Below are positions 22,401-33,815 of a stretch of 64,000 nucleotides of DNA, piece by piece. The position numbers were made by a program, and so were the translations under genes. The notes below the pieces were generated by a model. It saw nothing but the letters and a program-made list of their open reading frames with translations, did not search any database and was not told the origin of the DNA. Source of the DNA: Whalleya microplaca. Lineage: Eukaryota > Ascomycota > Sordariomycetes > Xylariales > Xylariaceae. The DNA lies in the NCBI GenBank assembly GCA_022497155.1, contig MU385712.1, positions 805,765 through 869,764 of the forward strand, read 5' to 3'. Position 1 is the first letter of the stretch. Each line of letters starts with the position of its first letter.

Positions 22401-24123
22401 CTTGATCCAACAACATGGGGGAGTCGCACACACTTTTGCATATTGCTCCAGCAGAGCCCCCATCGGCCCGGTGCCTTTACCATGGTATTGGTAAATTAAG
22501 TCAGAAAAGGGCGGTGGCTTTAAGTTGCCTCAGGTAGCCTTCAGGTAGCCTCACATTTCGTGATCGGAAATTCGTCATCGGAATCTGCCTACGGACCAAT
22601 AACGTTTTACGTCCTGCTGCAACTGGAAACCTATCAGCATCCTGACTCTAATCATTTAGCTCTGTTTTTCGCATAGTCAGAAATAGTGCTAGTTGCCTTC
22701 TAGGCTATGTCAAGCTCAAATGATTACTTAGGCATTGTGTCGTATCACATATAGTTAGTGCCGACGAATGCCGCGGCGTGCCGGCCAATGATATCCAGCC
22801 AGAGACCAGGCAGTTGTTGAAGGCACAAAATAAGGAAACAGACATATCACGATGTGTGATTATACGAAGGCAGTGGCACTTGATCCTACTGCGTCTGTGT
22901 GGTACAATTAGGAGTCACCGCCCTGGGATCATATTGTGTGACAATATTAGGATTAGCTATAGGATATGGGGTTGAGTTTCGTGGGGGGTAAATATGAATC
23001 GTACGAGAATCGCCAACGATGGCTGAAGTAAAGAATGAGGAGCGGTGAAAATAGACGTATTATATCATACGGCATAGAATGTGATAGACGGATAAAGCAG
23101 TTTCTACCGAAAGGTCGGAGCCTGTCAACTTCTAGAAGCACCCTATTAGGCGGCGCTAACAGTATGATAGGTTTCACAGCCCGCTCTATAAACCTTGGTA
23201 GGGATATGTTGATCGCAGCTTATACCTTTTGTGACACGGCTCTGCTGCTGCTGAACTCCGCCATTCCTTCAAGGGAAATCCCAGGACAATGGAACCAAGA
23301 CAACGGTCTCTGTGTGAGTGCCCCTAAGAGAGCCAATCGTCGAAGGGGGATAACTGATGCAGTTGGGGCGGTAAGGACGTCGATTAAGCAGATTGAAGTT
23401 GGACGATGTTGACGCACCTAGTCAGCAGTGATATCTCGTGAAACGCTATAAGGCATAGGAACCGTCGTTGAGCAGTTAATGGCCCGGGGTTGCTAAGCAT
23501 AACGTACGATTGTGTATAGAACCCATGCCAGACAAGTAACCAAGTTAACTCGGCAGCCCTACATGTAACTATACATGTACATATATGCAGAGTCGAGGCA
23601 GAGTCTATTAGGAAGCTGCCTGGATCCAACATCGCCAACAGCGCCAACTAGTGAGACATTATAGAGAGATGATATGTACAGTACTCATCCCAAGGTCATA
23701 TCTCGTCAGCCACCCCACTCTAGTAAGGTGGGCGGCGCGTCCGAATGGACAGTGACGGAAATAGCTACCTAGACGAAAGCCGCCTGTTTCGAGGTGTGTA
23801 TTGTTTCTGCAGATCTGACAAGCAATATCGTTACACTGGCCGGAGGCAGTGCATTAGGTATGGCGTAACATGTTGACCTAGAAACTGGGTAGACAGAAAG
23901 ATATCAAATGTGTATGTATATAATGCCCCAGGAAACCCCCCCAAAGTCGCCTCTCGACAATCGGACATCATCAAATACATACCTCACAACCTTATCAGAA
24001 ACTAACCTATCAACCATCCTCCTGACACTTCTCAAGAGTCTAGTCATTGAAAGGCACTTCACCTTCCAAGATTCCGTTTCAAACTAGTTCAAGGAACTTT
24101 CTTCAAATCCAATAATAACCAAA
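19453..24123. other. 4.7-kb interval without a recognisable gene
   Basis: The longest empty stretch of the window, between divergent HET-C and D-amino-acid oxidase genes. Composition is mixed; frames up to about 125 codons (e.g. 23035-23412 +) show no codon bias, family motif or splice-linked partner. I see no transposase, LTR or tRNA. It may be promoter space, decayed DNA or non-coding transcripts. Confidence 0.5.
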
Positions 24124-25655
24124 ATGACACTCACTTTGTGGAGAGATATCTCGCCAGTTGGCCAGCCACTTCGACAGCCTTCTAACAGATCACCACGCGT
24201 CCTGATAGTGGGAGGAGGTGTCACTGGACTGGTCTCGTAAGTTGACTCCCTATCTAGAAGTTCCCCTTGAACATGCCTTGCATCTCTCGAGCTCCACTTA
24301 GAGGTCCATGGTCGTGTGTAACGCACCCAAAAAGGACTTAGTCTGACTCTGTTGCTTGCAGTGCTTGGGTCCTTCTTGACCGGGGATACCGCGTTACTAT
24401 TCTTAGTAAAGCGTGGGCTAGCGATGAGCAGCGCTTGACGTCTCAGATAGCTGGCGCCCTTTGGGAATATCCACCGGCCGTATGTGGTCAACATACCGAC
24501 AAGATCTCTCTCGCACATTCAAAGCACTGGGTCATGACGGCATACCACATCTGGGATGGGATTGCTGCCATCCCCTCATTGAGGGAGGCGTCTGGGGTGC
24601 GCATGATGCCATCAGACTTCTTCTTCCCAGAGCCTGTCCACAGCAACAAAGACCAGCTCTCCAAGATGACTGAGATCATGGCCAGTGGTGTACGAGGTTT
24701 CTACCAGGGAGCTGACATCATCGATGAACGGGGAATCGACCCATCGTACGGGGCCGTTGACGCATATGAGTTGATGGCACCAGTAATCGACACAGACAAG
24801 GCTATGACCTGGCTGATGGAGCTTGTCGAGAGCAAAGGAGCTACCCTCGTCACCGAAACTATCGAAGACGACCTTGTTGAGATCGAGGATTCCTTACGGT
24901 CCCGGTTCAATGCCGACCTCATCATCAACTGCACCGGGATCGAGGGACAGACTCTGGCCGGTGATGACAGCGTCTACCCGATCAGGGGCGGTCTGATCAG
25001 AGTCATCAACGACGGATCGGACTTCCCGAAAGTAGATGCGGCTCTGACTATTACGGCAGACGCTGCTCACTCCTCGAACGAGATCGTCTTCCTCGTCCCC
25101 AGGAATGACAACATTCTATGTAAGCATCCTTGATCGCTAACCCCTTGCCCTCTTACACTCTGCCCTTGGAAAAAGACGCATTGCCTTCCAGGTATGCTGG
25201 ATGGTCTCGGCTCATCATATCTCACAATCAATTGAAGTTTAAACTTTGAGATAGAGGAGTTACTAACTCCCGATTTTGCAGTGATTGGCGGTATAACCGA
25301 GCCACATGAGTGGGATCTAGATCTCACTCTGGATAGTCCAATTATCCGCCGAATGCGGGAAAGATGCGAGAAGTTCTTACCGGGCTTGAAGGATGCACGA
25401 GTTGATCCAGATTATCCTCTGGCCCAAGGTCTCCGACCATTCAGAGGCCAGAACGTGCGAGTTGAGCGTGAGCTCCGTCGGACCGGCAGCCGCATCATCC
25501 ATTCCTACGGACACGGTGGTGCTGGATGGAGTCTCTCATTCGGATGTGCTGAAGATGTTGCGACACTTGTTGAGGAGGCGCTCGAGGGCACCCCTGCGCG
25601 GCCCATGAAGGATACATTCTTTGAGCGGAAAGTGGCTGGTGTACAAAGGTCATAG
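24124..25655 (+). CDS. D-amino-acid oxidase (FAD)
   Basis: Three exons, 24124-24236, 24362-25119 and 25282-25655, giving 414 aa. The N-terminal FAD-binding motif is VLIVGGGVTGLVSAW, split by the first intron after Ser. Other DAO landmarks are SQIAGALWEYPPAVCG, YPIRGGLIRV, GGITEPHEWD and the C-terminal SYGHGGAGWSLSFGCAEDV. The enzyme oxidises D-amino acids to 2-oxo acids, ammonia and hydrogen peroxide. Such enzymes are usually peroxisomal, but this one ends KVAGVQRS, which is not a good PTS1 tripeptide, so location is uncertain. D-aspartate oxidase is the closest alternative. Long spacers lie on both sides and no linked D-amino-acid-producing gene is present. Confidence 0.92.
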
Positions 25656-26973
25656 TGATGACGAGTTTGACCGGTTGTATTCACTTGATCATGTACGGAG
25701 TTCGGGCATTTCTTCCTTCTTCCTTTTGTTTGGTTTAGATCATATCACTGGAGCTGACAGGGGAGCATTTCTGAGGAGTAGACCTTAGACGGCGTGTTTC
25801 TATTCCATCATGTACCAACCACCATAGGGTAGCAATACAACTTTGTGACAACCAAAATGAGGACGGTGAGCAGATCTAGCGGTCTGTGGACTACACAGCC
25901 AGCTGACCACCATCAGAGGAGAAGACGACGAATATGGATCAATGGCTTACATCGAGCATAGTAGCCAACCGCTGCGAGAAGGATGACAGGGAGACGTAGG
26001 GCTGAGACCCTTACTCTGTGAAGGCTGTTGAATACGACCTAGCACGCTATTAGCTTAAGCTGGCGGAGATAAACACAGATAGTTCCTGCATTTCGAAGGT
26101 TCTACGGATATTCCACGCGGCGTGCGAATATGCAGTCAGCCATTGTCGTTGCCTCGTTGTAGCAAAAGGCCAATTGGAACGGGATGAAGTCGAAAGCACG
26201 TGTCCGGTGAATACAAGGATACAAGGCGACCCGACCCTGGCGGATTTGAAATCGAGGTTGTGTCACGAAGCCACTCGACTAATTGATATACGTATAAAGC
26301 CAAACGAGGACAGAGTGGGGATGAGTCACGCAGTCACACTGAGTTGCGCCTTGAGACATGTCTAGGCAGGTAAGACATGTGGAAAATAGGAAAGAGAATA
26401 AGCTTTGCGGTGTGGAATTGTGCATTGTGGATGGAAACAATATGCAACGCTCGAATCTTTGCGTCCCGTGGACATTCCGAGGCGAATCAACAGCAAGCTG
26501 CGATGGCTCCTGTGTTGCTCCTGTGTTGCTCTTGTGTTGCTTTCCACCTGTTGGTCGATTATATGCAGTATATAACTTGGACGACCCCGGACAGCTCCAG
26601 CACCAGCTCCAGCATCCTCCTAGAGGCGGGCAGGATTGTGGTAGGATAGAAAGATGGAGATGGACGGGGTACTGCACGCCCATTCACGAGTAGGACGAAG
26701 ACTCCCCAAGCAGCAACTTATCTGGCGGTTATCACGCTTCACTATTCATTAGTCTTGCGTGCTAGGTAATATCCCGTCGAACATGCCTCGTATAGGCAAA
26801 TCAGACTGATGCCTAGGTATGTCAATTATCATATCAAGCATGGAGCATTGATCCGTGTAATTAGGTATTGCACGAAGCAGAAGGACAGAAAAGCTCGAGC
26901 ATGTAGGAATAGGCACGTGAATAGGCAAGCAACAACGTCATCTCCATTATGCCGCAATTCGCTGGGCAGGGTT

Positions 26974-27003
26974 TTGACGTTGATGTTGACGTTGACGTTG
27001 ACG
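26974..27003. repeat. TTGACG hexamer repeat, 5 copies
   Basis: Five consecutive hexamers, one with a C-to-T change. Microsatellite; not a fungal telomere unit. Confidence 0.7.
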
Positions 27004-27294
27004 ACAGGGCTTTGACGACAGAAAGCCCAGAAAGCCTCATCAGGCAGGCCGAGCGTCTGAGAGGTTGAGCAGTTGAGCAGTCAGACAGTTGAGCGGTTTT
27101 TACTAAAGTTGCTAACATGATCAAGAAAACGACAAGCCATACGGTGGACAACAAGTGTCGTACGTTGTAGATCTAAGGGTCTGCCAAGGTTCGACGGCTC
27201 GAGAGAGAGTTGCAGCCTTTTGCAGGTTGTGCAGGTTGTGGCTATTATTCGGTCTTAGATTCTCCTCTAAATATGTGGGAAGCCCTGTGGACAT

Positions 27295-27324
27295 GCTGTG
27301 GGAAGCTGTGGGAAGCTGTGGGAA
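27295..27324. repeat. GCTGTGGGAA decamer repeat, 3 copies
   Basis: Three exact tandem decamers in non-coding sequence. Confidence 0.7.
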
Positions 27325-28072
27325 GGCGCTGTCGAGAGTCCCATGGCCCATGGGGTTGCTCGCCTTGGCACTAGAAAGGCCGCTAGAGCTGGACTTGACA
27401 TAGCGGGCTATAGAGTTCTGGTCCGCTATGCTTGTTCTCGTCTAGCGGCTTTCCAACCTCGCCATTTTGTCATGCCGTGACCACCGCGCTACATATAATG
27501 AAGAAGGCCCTACCGTGTTATTGCATGCCCTGCCGGGCGAGCCTGCCCTGCCTGCGTCAAGCACTCCATTTGCGTCATTCTGCTCAGATTTCTCTCGCAT
27601 CGGGAGACAGCGGTGCATTCCGTCCGCCTGCACAGTACGGAGTACATACATACATGCATACATGCGTACTCCGTAATCACCATATTCAGGTTAGTTGAAT
27701 GGGTAGACTACTTGATACTGCATGCACATATACCTCAATATGTACTAGTAGTTATGTATGCATCTGGATAGTTGTGTACCTCTATGCCTATTAAGTCAGA
27801 TGTCTTTCCAAATAGGGCTTGCATACGGATTAGATGCGTAGATTATGTATGTACTTAGGTATGCAGGTATGTAGGTATGTATATATGTACATATATATGT
27901 GCATACAAGCATGTAGTACATCCAGCTCTCGGAATCTATGGAAAGACAAATCAAGAATCAAGATTCGATTGATAGGGGTTTGTTTATTCCAAGAGCTTCC
28001 AACCTGAGTCAACAGTGACCTCAGATTCTTTGTCTTTCTAGCAAGTATCTAATAAGTACTGCAGTAAGTTAC

Positions 28073-28103
<31 letters not shown>
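28073..28103. repeat. TATATG hexamer repeat
   Basis: About five tandem hexamers about 0.9 kb upstream of the Siw14-like start codon. Confidence 0.65.
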
Positions 28104-28105
<2 letters not shown>

Positions 28106-28658
28106 TGCACTCACCCTGTTGCACAAACAACAATGAATAAGAGGTAGCTTAAGAATTCAAAGTTTTGTTCATACGTGTTGTTGGCTTATTACATTCACAA
28201 TCCACAAAGCAGCAATTAACCTACCTACCTAGGTATCCCGTACCACAAGCCTCAAGCTACCTGTGCTTCCACCCGGTATGAGGCACGAGGTAATGTACAT
28301 ATTGTAACATACCTACATGCTGCATACATACGTGCACTAGGTAGTGCAGCGCTCTGGAGCTCCACAGGGAAGGTTAAAACACTCGCGCCAAAAAAGGACC
28401 CCTAAAAGCCGGACCCATCGCGAACAATAGCGTGGTTCAATTCTCCAAACCCACGCAAAACCTTTCTCCATTCATTCACCCACTCACCAACACCCATTGA
28501 ACCTGAACAACCCCCTTGGATTGCATTGAATTGCAGCCCTGATCTTCTGGATCTTCGCACTACTTCATCAGCTCTGTCCCCCTGCGAGTCAATCTACATT
28601 ACAATCATTCCCTCCTCGATCTCAACATCTACAAGATTCCGACATATTGACTGACAAG

Positions 28659-28709
28659 ATGGACTTCCAGCTTCTTGGCAATATAGCTCTGGATATGAGT
28701 GCTCTTTGA
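28659..28709 (+). other. Upstream ORF in leader of Siw14-like gene
   Basis: A 16-codon ORF (ATG at 28659, TGA ending 28709) about 280 bp before the main ATG, in a pyrimidine-rich stretch that looks like transcribed leader. A possible leader intron starts at GTAAGG 28865. If transcription begins upstream, the uORF could dampen translation. Not verified. Confidence 0.35.
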
Positions 28710-28985
28710 TCCTGCTTCTGCCGGAGCAACACGCGTTTCTCACCTCACCTCACATCATATCATCGTCTACCACTCCGTCAGCTCCCCCCCTTACCTTACT
28801 AAGTGCATATTCCTATCACCGCCGTTGCATCAGCGACCAAGTCCGACTCACTACCATAGTACTTGTAAGGGTCTAGCCACTTGTCGGGGATCACCACACC
28901 GCATCCGCTCATTCACTCATCAGACCCATCTCATTTGTTACATTCTACGTCGCCAACCTCAGACGTGCATTTCGGCCAAGGCTCC

Positions 28986-29762
28986 ATGTTATCCCGCCAA
29001 CGTCCAGAATACGACGTGGAACGTGCGTCCTCGAAGGACCACAAAGTCATGGGTCACGGCGAGGAACGCCAGCGGCCGCTGCAGATGGTCAGCGTCAGAA
29101 CGGAGTCGCCCGACGTGGTGCTTCGCGATGCCTACACCTCGGCCAAGGACATCGCGGTCGAGCGCCCTGTCCCCTTTGCCGGCACGCCCCCAGTCAACTT
29201 CGGCGTGGTGCTGCCGGGCCTGTATCGCAGCGGCTACCCGCAGGCTGCCAACTACCCGTTCATCCAAGGTCTCAACCTGAAGACCATCGTCACCCTGACC
29301 GGAGACGACCTCCCCGAGGGCTTCCAGCAGTTCATCGACGGCAACCGCATCAAGCACGAGATCTTCGATATGGCGGGGACCAAGAAGGAGAAGATCCCGC
29401 TCAAGACGATGCAGTCGATCATTGCGGTTGTCGGCAATCGCAAGAACTACCCCCTGCTCATCCACTGCAACCACGGCAAGCATCGGACGGGGTGCGTCGT
29501 GGGTGTCCTGCGCAAGATCAACAACTGGGACACCACCAGCGTCGTCCAGGAGTACACCAAGTTTGCGGAGCCCAAGGTCCGAGAGACAGATGTGCAGTAT
29601 CTGAACGAGTTCAAGCTGTCCGACATGAGCCTTGTCTCGATCGCACGGCAGACTAATTATTCCGTGCGCTCGTTCTGCGGCATGGTGGTCATGGCCTCCT
29701 TCGTCCTCTCCATTTGGATGTATTCCAGCAGCAGACTGCTGATGATAGCGACGGCGTTGTAA
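28986..29762 (+). CDS. Siw14-like atypical dual-specificity phosphatase with C-terminal TM
   Basis: 258 aa from ATG 28986. The core (about 65-220) is a plant and fungi atypical DSP. VNFGVVLPGLYRSGYPQAAN and LKTIVTLTGDDLP precede the signature IHCNHGKHRTGCVVG (Cys-x5-Arg, with the KHRTG form of Siw14/Oca1). Yeast Siw14 is a pyrophosphatase that removes the 5-beta phosphate of inositol pyrophosphates. The last about 25 residues (GMVVMASFVLSIWMYSSS...) form a hydrophobic helix, suggesting a tail anchor, which I do not recall in Siw14 itself. The frame stays open further upstream but has no earlier ATG. Good family confidence; substrate inferred from the family. Confidence 0.88.
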   Translation: MLSRQRPEYDVERASSKDHKVMGHGEERQRPLQMVSVRTESPDVVLRDAYTSAKDIAVERPVPFAGTPPVNFGVVLPGLYRSGYPQAANYPFIQGLNLKTIVTLTGDDLPEGFQQFIDGNRIKHEIFDMAGTKKEKIPLKTMQSIIAVVGNRKNYPLLIHCNHGKHRTGCVVGVLRKINNWDTTSVVQEYTKFAEPKVRETDVQYLNEFKLSDMSLVSIARQTNYSVRSFCGMVVMASFVLSIWMYSSSRLLMIATAL

Positions 29763-30801
29763 AGCGCGCTATGCATATCTTGTTATAGAGGTTCCTCCTT
29801 ATCATCCAAGGGATTCATTCTATCATACAAATACGACATATCAGGGAGTTGGAGAAGCGGTTTGGAGAAGTGGTTTGAGGAAAACCCATATGGTCGGCGG
29901 ACAGCATACCATCATCTATAGAATTTGGTTGGCACATGTCGTTGTTCTTTGCATAAAGACTAAAGGGGGATTATCAAAAACCAGCATACATACACAGGGC
30001 AGGTGGCAGAAGAGAGGGGCGGCAGACTTTCACACGGGATGATAGATCTGCGAGACTGACTACACCACACAAAAAAACGGGGCGCAATTTTCACACGGCT
30101 ACGGGATTCATACAGGAAGGTCGGAAATATGGAGACCATCAAGTGCTGAGCAGTCTCCCGGCGTTTGGATTTCGGCAAGTTCGATTCGATTTGATATTTT
30201 TTTCGTTTCCTTTGTAATACTACTTTTTCTTCTGAATCGGCAAGTTCTCGGAGCAGAGAGGGATCGGCGATTATTTTCTCACCCCTTCTTCTCCCCCCAT
30301 TTGTTAGAATGCATTAGAGAACAAGAAAGAGAGAGAGAGAGAGAGAGAGACAGATGTCCTGGCCACTCGCGGATAGAGTTAGATTGAGTTCTTTCTTCTG
30401 GTATCTAATATTCTACGCATTGCTTGCAGTGTAGCGCTATTTGTAAATAATAATAATAAGGCGTGTGCTTTTGCAACATTGGTGAACATGACGTGGAATT
30501 CTGCACACAAATAGTAGTAGTAGTCTTATGATATATGTGACATTTTTGCCTTGATTTAGATGATATCTAAGGGCACCCTAATAAACAGTACTCCACGATA
30601 TGCATCCCATCGTATGTTGTACGGTCCCTTTTCCATTCGCCCCTATACACACGCACAAACCCGTTTTTTCAACCATCCATCCAACACAACACCACACACC
30701 CTCCTACTACCAACACACCTAGTCACCCAACCCAACCCTCTCCATGCCCTCCCCCTTTCTATCCCACCCTACCTTACCCCTTACCCATATCCCCCATCCC
30801 C
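29763..30801. other. Convergent 3' region with microsatellite
   Basis: About 1 kb between two convergent genes. Contains a (GA) run and small trinucleotide runs (TAG, TAA), with C-rich sequence at the right end. No gene seen. Confidence 0.6.
30329..30350. repeat. (GA)11 microsatellite
   Basis: Eleven uninterrupted GA dinucleotides in the 3' region. Confidence 0.85.
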
Positions 30802-31394
30802 CTACTCAACCCACCGCGGATTATCCCTCCTCTCCTCCTTCTCCCTGACCCGGTCCCCCGTGGCATACACCCAGCCCGCGGCCGCCACATTAATCACCGC
30901 CATCGCGATGGCGGAGGCGCGCACGGCGCCGCGCACGCCGAAGCGCACGGGCGGGCGGCGCCGCAGCGCCAGCGCCGCGTACGTCCCGCTCGCCGCCGCC
31001 GTGATGCCCGCGCTGTCGATCCGGAAGCCCTGCAGGTTCGCGTAGCTCGCGAACAGGAGGATGGGGGTGAAGAGCAGCGGACGCGGCTGCAGGGGCCGCG
31101 CGTGCAGGGCGGTTATTAGGGTCGCGAGGGAGGTGGGGGCTATTGAGGAGTCTGGGGGGTGTTAGTGAGGTTGTCGGCGAGCTGGATAGGGTGCGAGAGA
31201 AGGAGGGAGATAGGTAGGTAGGCAGGTTGGTGGTTGTGTAGCCTTGTGATCGGTAGATGGGATAAGGTGGGATGGGATGGGATGGGAGACCGGAGTGGGG
31301 AGCAGAGGAGCTAGGCGGGAGAAGAGAGGGAAGACGTACTGCCCCAGCCCTCAAAGCGCTGTAGGTAGGTCGGAGGCGGGTTTGGCGATGCCAT
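30802..31394 (-). CDS. Small membrane protein, 134 aa
   Basis: Two exons: 31394-31340 and 31151-30802 (188-bp intron, GTACGT...CCCAG). The ATG at 31392-31394 gives MASPNPPPTYLQRFEGWG, and the join adds NSSIAPTSLATLITALHARP. Two to three hydrophobic segments follow (LLFTPILLFASYANLQGF, SGTYAALALR, SAIAMAVINVAAAGWVYATG), then a charged tail REKEERRDNPRWVE. Strong GC3 bias in this frame over exon 2 distinguishes it from the competing, longer but biased-out frame on the same strand. The pattern is that of a small conserved fungal membrane protein, possibly mitochondrial. I do not recognise a named family. Confidence 0.75.
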
Positions 31395-32619
31395 GTTGTA
31401 TAGCTTGGAAGAGGGTGCGTCGAAGCTCGATGTTGCTGGGGATATGTTACGGGTATCGTGATCGATTCAGAGCTCCCCAGAAGCGCCCAGGTTGCTGGAA
31501 AGTGGAATTGAAAACTAGGGAGTTGCAATTGATATCTAGTTTGGTGGCAGCAACATGCAGGACGGCTCAAAGAACTAACGATTGGGTGTTAGGAATAGTT
31601 GCGAGAGAAATAGTAGAGACTCCAGACCATTTCGTCGTTCACCTGTCTTGATGACCTCAGTGGGTTGATATCATCATGGAAAGGTTTGAGGTCGATGTGC
31701 CCCAAGCTTCTCCAAATGGGTGCTTCCCTGTCGACCACATGTGTCGGCGAACGGCGTTAATCAAAGATGTAGATGGTACATGTCATGCTGCTTGACAATA
31801 GGTATTTTGGCTAGCCAAACTGTATTATATCAGGACAACAATGCTTCAAACTTGATATGAAATAAATTACTTATACATAATACATTATGCTATTTCAGTT
31901 CAATTTAATATCCTGGAAAACCTCGAGTAGGACTGAATCATGTATTATATAATCAGTAGATTTACCTCCTCTCTTCCATATATATAGAACTCCCAGGTGT
32001 AGGTACCATTTACATCTGTACATAGTGGGGCATTCTCGTTGTCGGTCAGTCGGCCGGTCGATGCTCCAGCCACAACAGGGCCGGACACTGCCAGATTGAT
32101 AAAGCGATAAGACCTGATAAGACCCGATAAGACCTGAAAAAGCCACTTTGCAGTAAGCACAGGCAGCCCCAGGCCAGGACGGGTCCCCCTGTGTTTTAGT
32201 AAACCAAACACCAAATTCGCCCATCCAGTCAGTCCATCCAGTCTCAGCCTCGATCATCACTCAACAACTTTTTGCTGCTGCTTTTCAACACAGCCTGCAT
32301 CTAATTTCCTCAACGACGTCATATATACGAAGTCAGCGTCGACAATCATTGCATCCCTTCATTTTTGCCTGCTTGTTCTGTGACTTCTCTATTCGCTTTG
32401 AATGGCATCAAGAATAAACTAATCCCACTTGCATTACGTACCTCGGCGCCGCAAAATCCTGTATAAATAAAGATACATTGCAGACCGGATACACCAATCA
32501 GATAGCCTCGCTCCCCGGCATACAACAAAACAACCAAACCAGCATATAACCAAGCACCCAGCTATCCAGCTATCTCTCCGCGCACATCCACCAACAAGTC
32601 CTCCCCTCGCGCTCCGGCC
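31395..32619. other. Divergent promoter region
   Basis: 1.2 kb between the small membrane protein gene and the J-protein gene, both reading outward. AT-rich at the centre, no coding frame supported. Confidence 0.6.
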
Positions 32620-33815
32620 ATGTCCAGCGCAAAAGCCAGCGGCGCCGACGCCTCCTCGCAGGGGGGCAGCGGCTCGGCGCGCCCGCGGGACCACAACCAG
32701 GGGAACCAGGACCGGAAGTACACGGCGGAGCAGAAGGCGGCGGTGATCCGGATCCGGCGGTGCAAGGCGACGGCCTTCTACGACATCCTGGACCTCGAGG
32801 CCTCGAGGACGACCTGCACCGACGCCGAGATCAAGAAGGCCTACCGCAAGCAGAGCCTGCTCACCCACCCGGACAAGAACGGCTACGAGCACGCCGACGA
32901 GGCCTTCAAGATGGTATCCCGCGCCTTCGGGGTCCTCGGCGACAAGGAGAAGCGCGAGAAGTTCGACCGCTTCGGTACCGATCCCGATAGCAGGTTCGAG
33001 AGCGCCCGCGCCCAGGCCGGCAACCCGTTCAGTGGCTTTGGCGGCGGGGCAAGGGGGCCTGGTGCGGGTGCGGGGCCCGGGCCTGGGTTCGGCGGCGCGG
33101 GCATGTGGGATGATGAGATTAGTCCTGAGGAGATGTTCCAGCGGTTCTTTGGCGGAGGTTTCGGCGGGCCTTTTGGTGGTGAGTTCACGCCTCGCCCTGC
33201 TCCTATGGTGATTGGAAAGGGGAAATCATGAAGATGGGAGAATGACAACAAGGCTGATCATATATGTGAATTACAGGTTTCGACGCGGGGCCCCAATTCG
33301 TCTTTAACATCGGCGGCAACAGGGGTTTCAGAGTACATCAGATGGGCGGCGCGAACCCGCGGGGGAGACCACGCGACACGGCGCAACGTCCGCAGTCCGG
33401 GTGGGATACATTCGTCGGCCTACTCCCGATCCTCTTCCTGTTCATCTTCCCGATCCTCTCATCCCTCTTCTCGTCGGGGGAGACGGCGCCGGCGGTGCCG
33501 ACGATGGTGTTCGACGCGGCGTACCCGCCGCAGACGCTGCACCGGACGACGCCGAAGCTGGGGGTGCACTACTACGTGGACCCGCGCGACGTGGCCGAGT
33601 GGACCGACTACCGCTTCCGCCAGCTCGACAAGGAGGCCGAGGTCGGCTTCGTGCGCACCATGCGCCGCCGCTGCGACACCGAGATCCGCACCAAGCGCGA
33701 CCTCGTCGACAAGGCCCAGGGCTGGTTCTTCCCCGACCCCGACAAGATGAAGATCGCCGAGGAGTTCGAGATGACCTCGTGCAAGCGCCTCGACAAGCTG
33801 CGCGTCTCCCGGTAG
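32620..33815 (+). CDS. Hlj1/DNAJB12-type ER-membrane J-protein
   Basis: Two exons, 32620-33178 and 33277-33815 (98-bp intron, GTGAGT...TACAG), 365 aa. The J domain (about 45-115) has KATAFYDILDLE, IKKAYRKQSLLTHPDKNG (HPD motif) and AFGVLGDKEKREKFDRFG. A Gly/Phe-rich linker follows (FGGGARGPGAGAG..., FFGGGFGGPFGG). One membrane segment (VGLLPILFLFIFPILSSLF, about 233-253) precedes a C-terminal DUF1977-like domain with HYYVDPRDVAEW and the Cys-containing end. J-proteins of this type sit in the ER membrane with the J domain facing the cytosol, stimulate Hsp70 ATPase and help degrade misfolded membrane proteins. The domain order matches the DNAJB12/14 family exactly. Confidence 0.92.

Larger units (their letters stand above)
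25656..28985. other. 3.3-kb intergenic with short tandem repeats
   Basis: Separates the DAO stop from the Siw14-like start. Contains several short tandem repeats (listed) and a pyrimidine-rich leader from about 28.4 kb. I find no gene with motif or codon-bias support. Confidence 0.55.

Noticed and set aside
26974..27003. Telomere-like repeat
   Set aside because: The TTGACG unit is not the fungal TTAGGG repeat and the tract is only 30 bp, inside gene-bearing sequence.
30890..31570. 226-codon minus-strand frame across the small membrane protein locus
   Set aside because: Translation is low-complexity, and the spliced alternative frame has a proper ATG, GT-AG intron, hydrophobic segments and natural stop.
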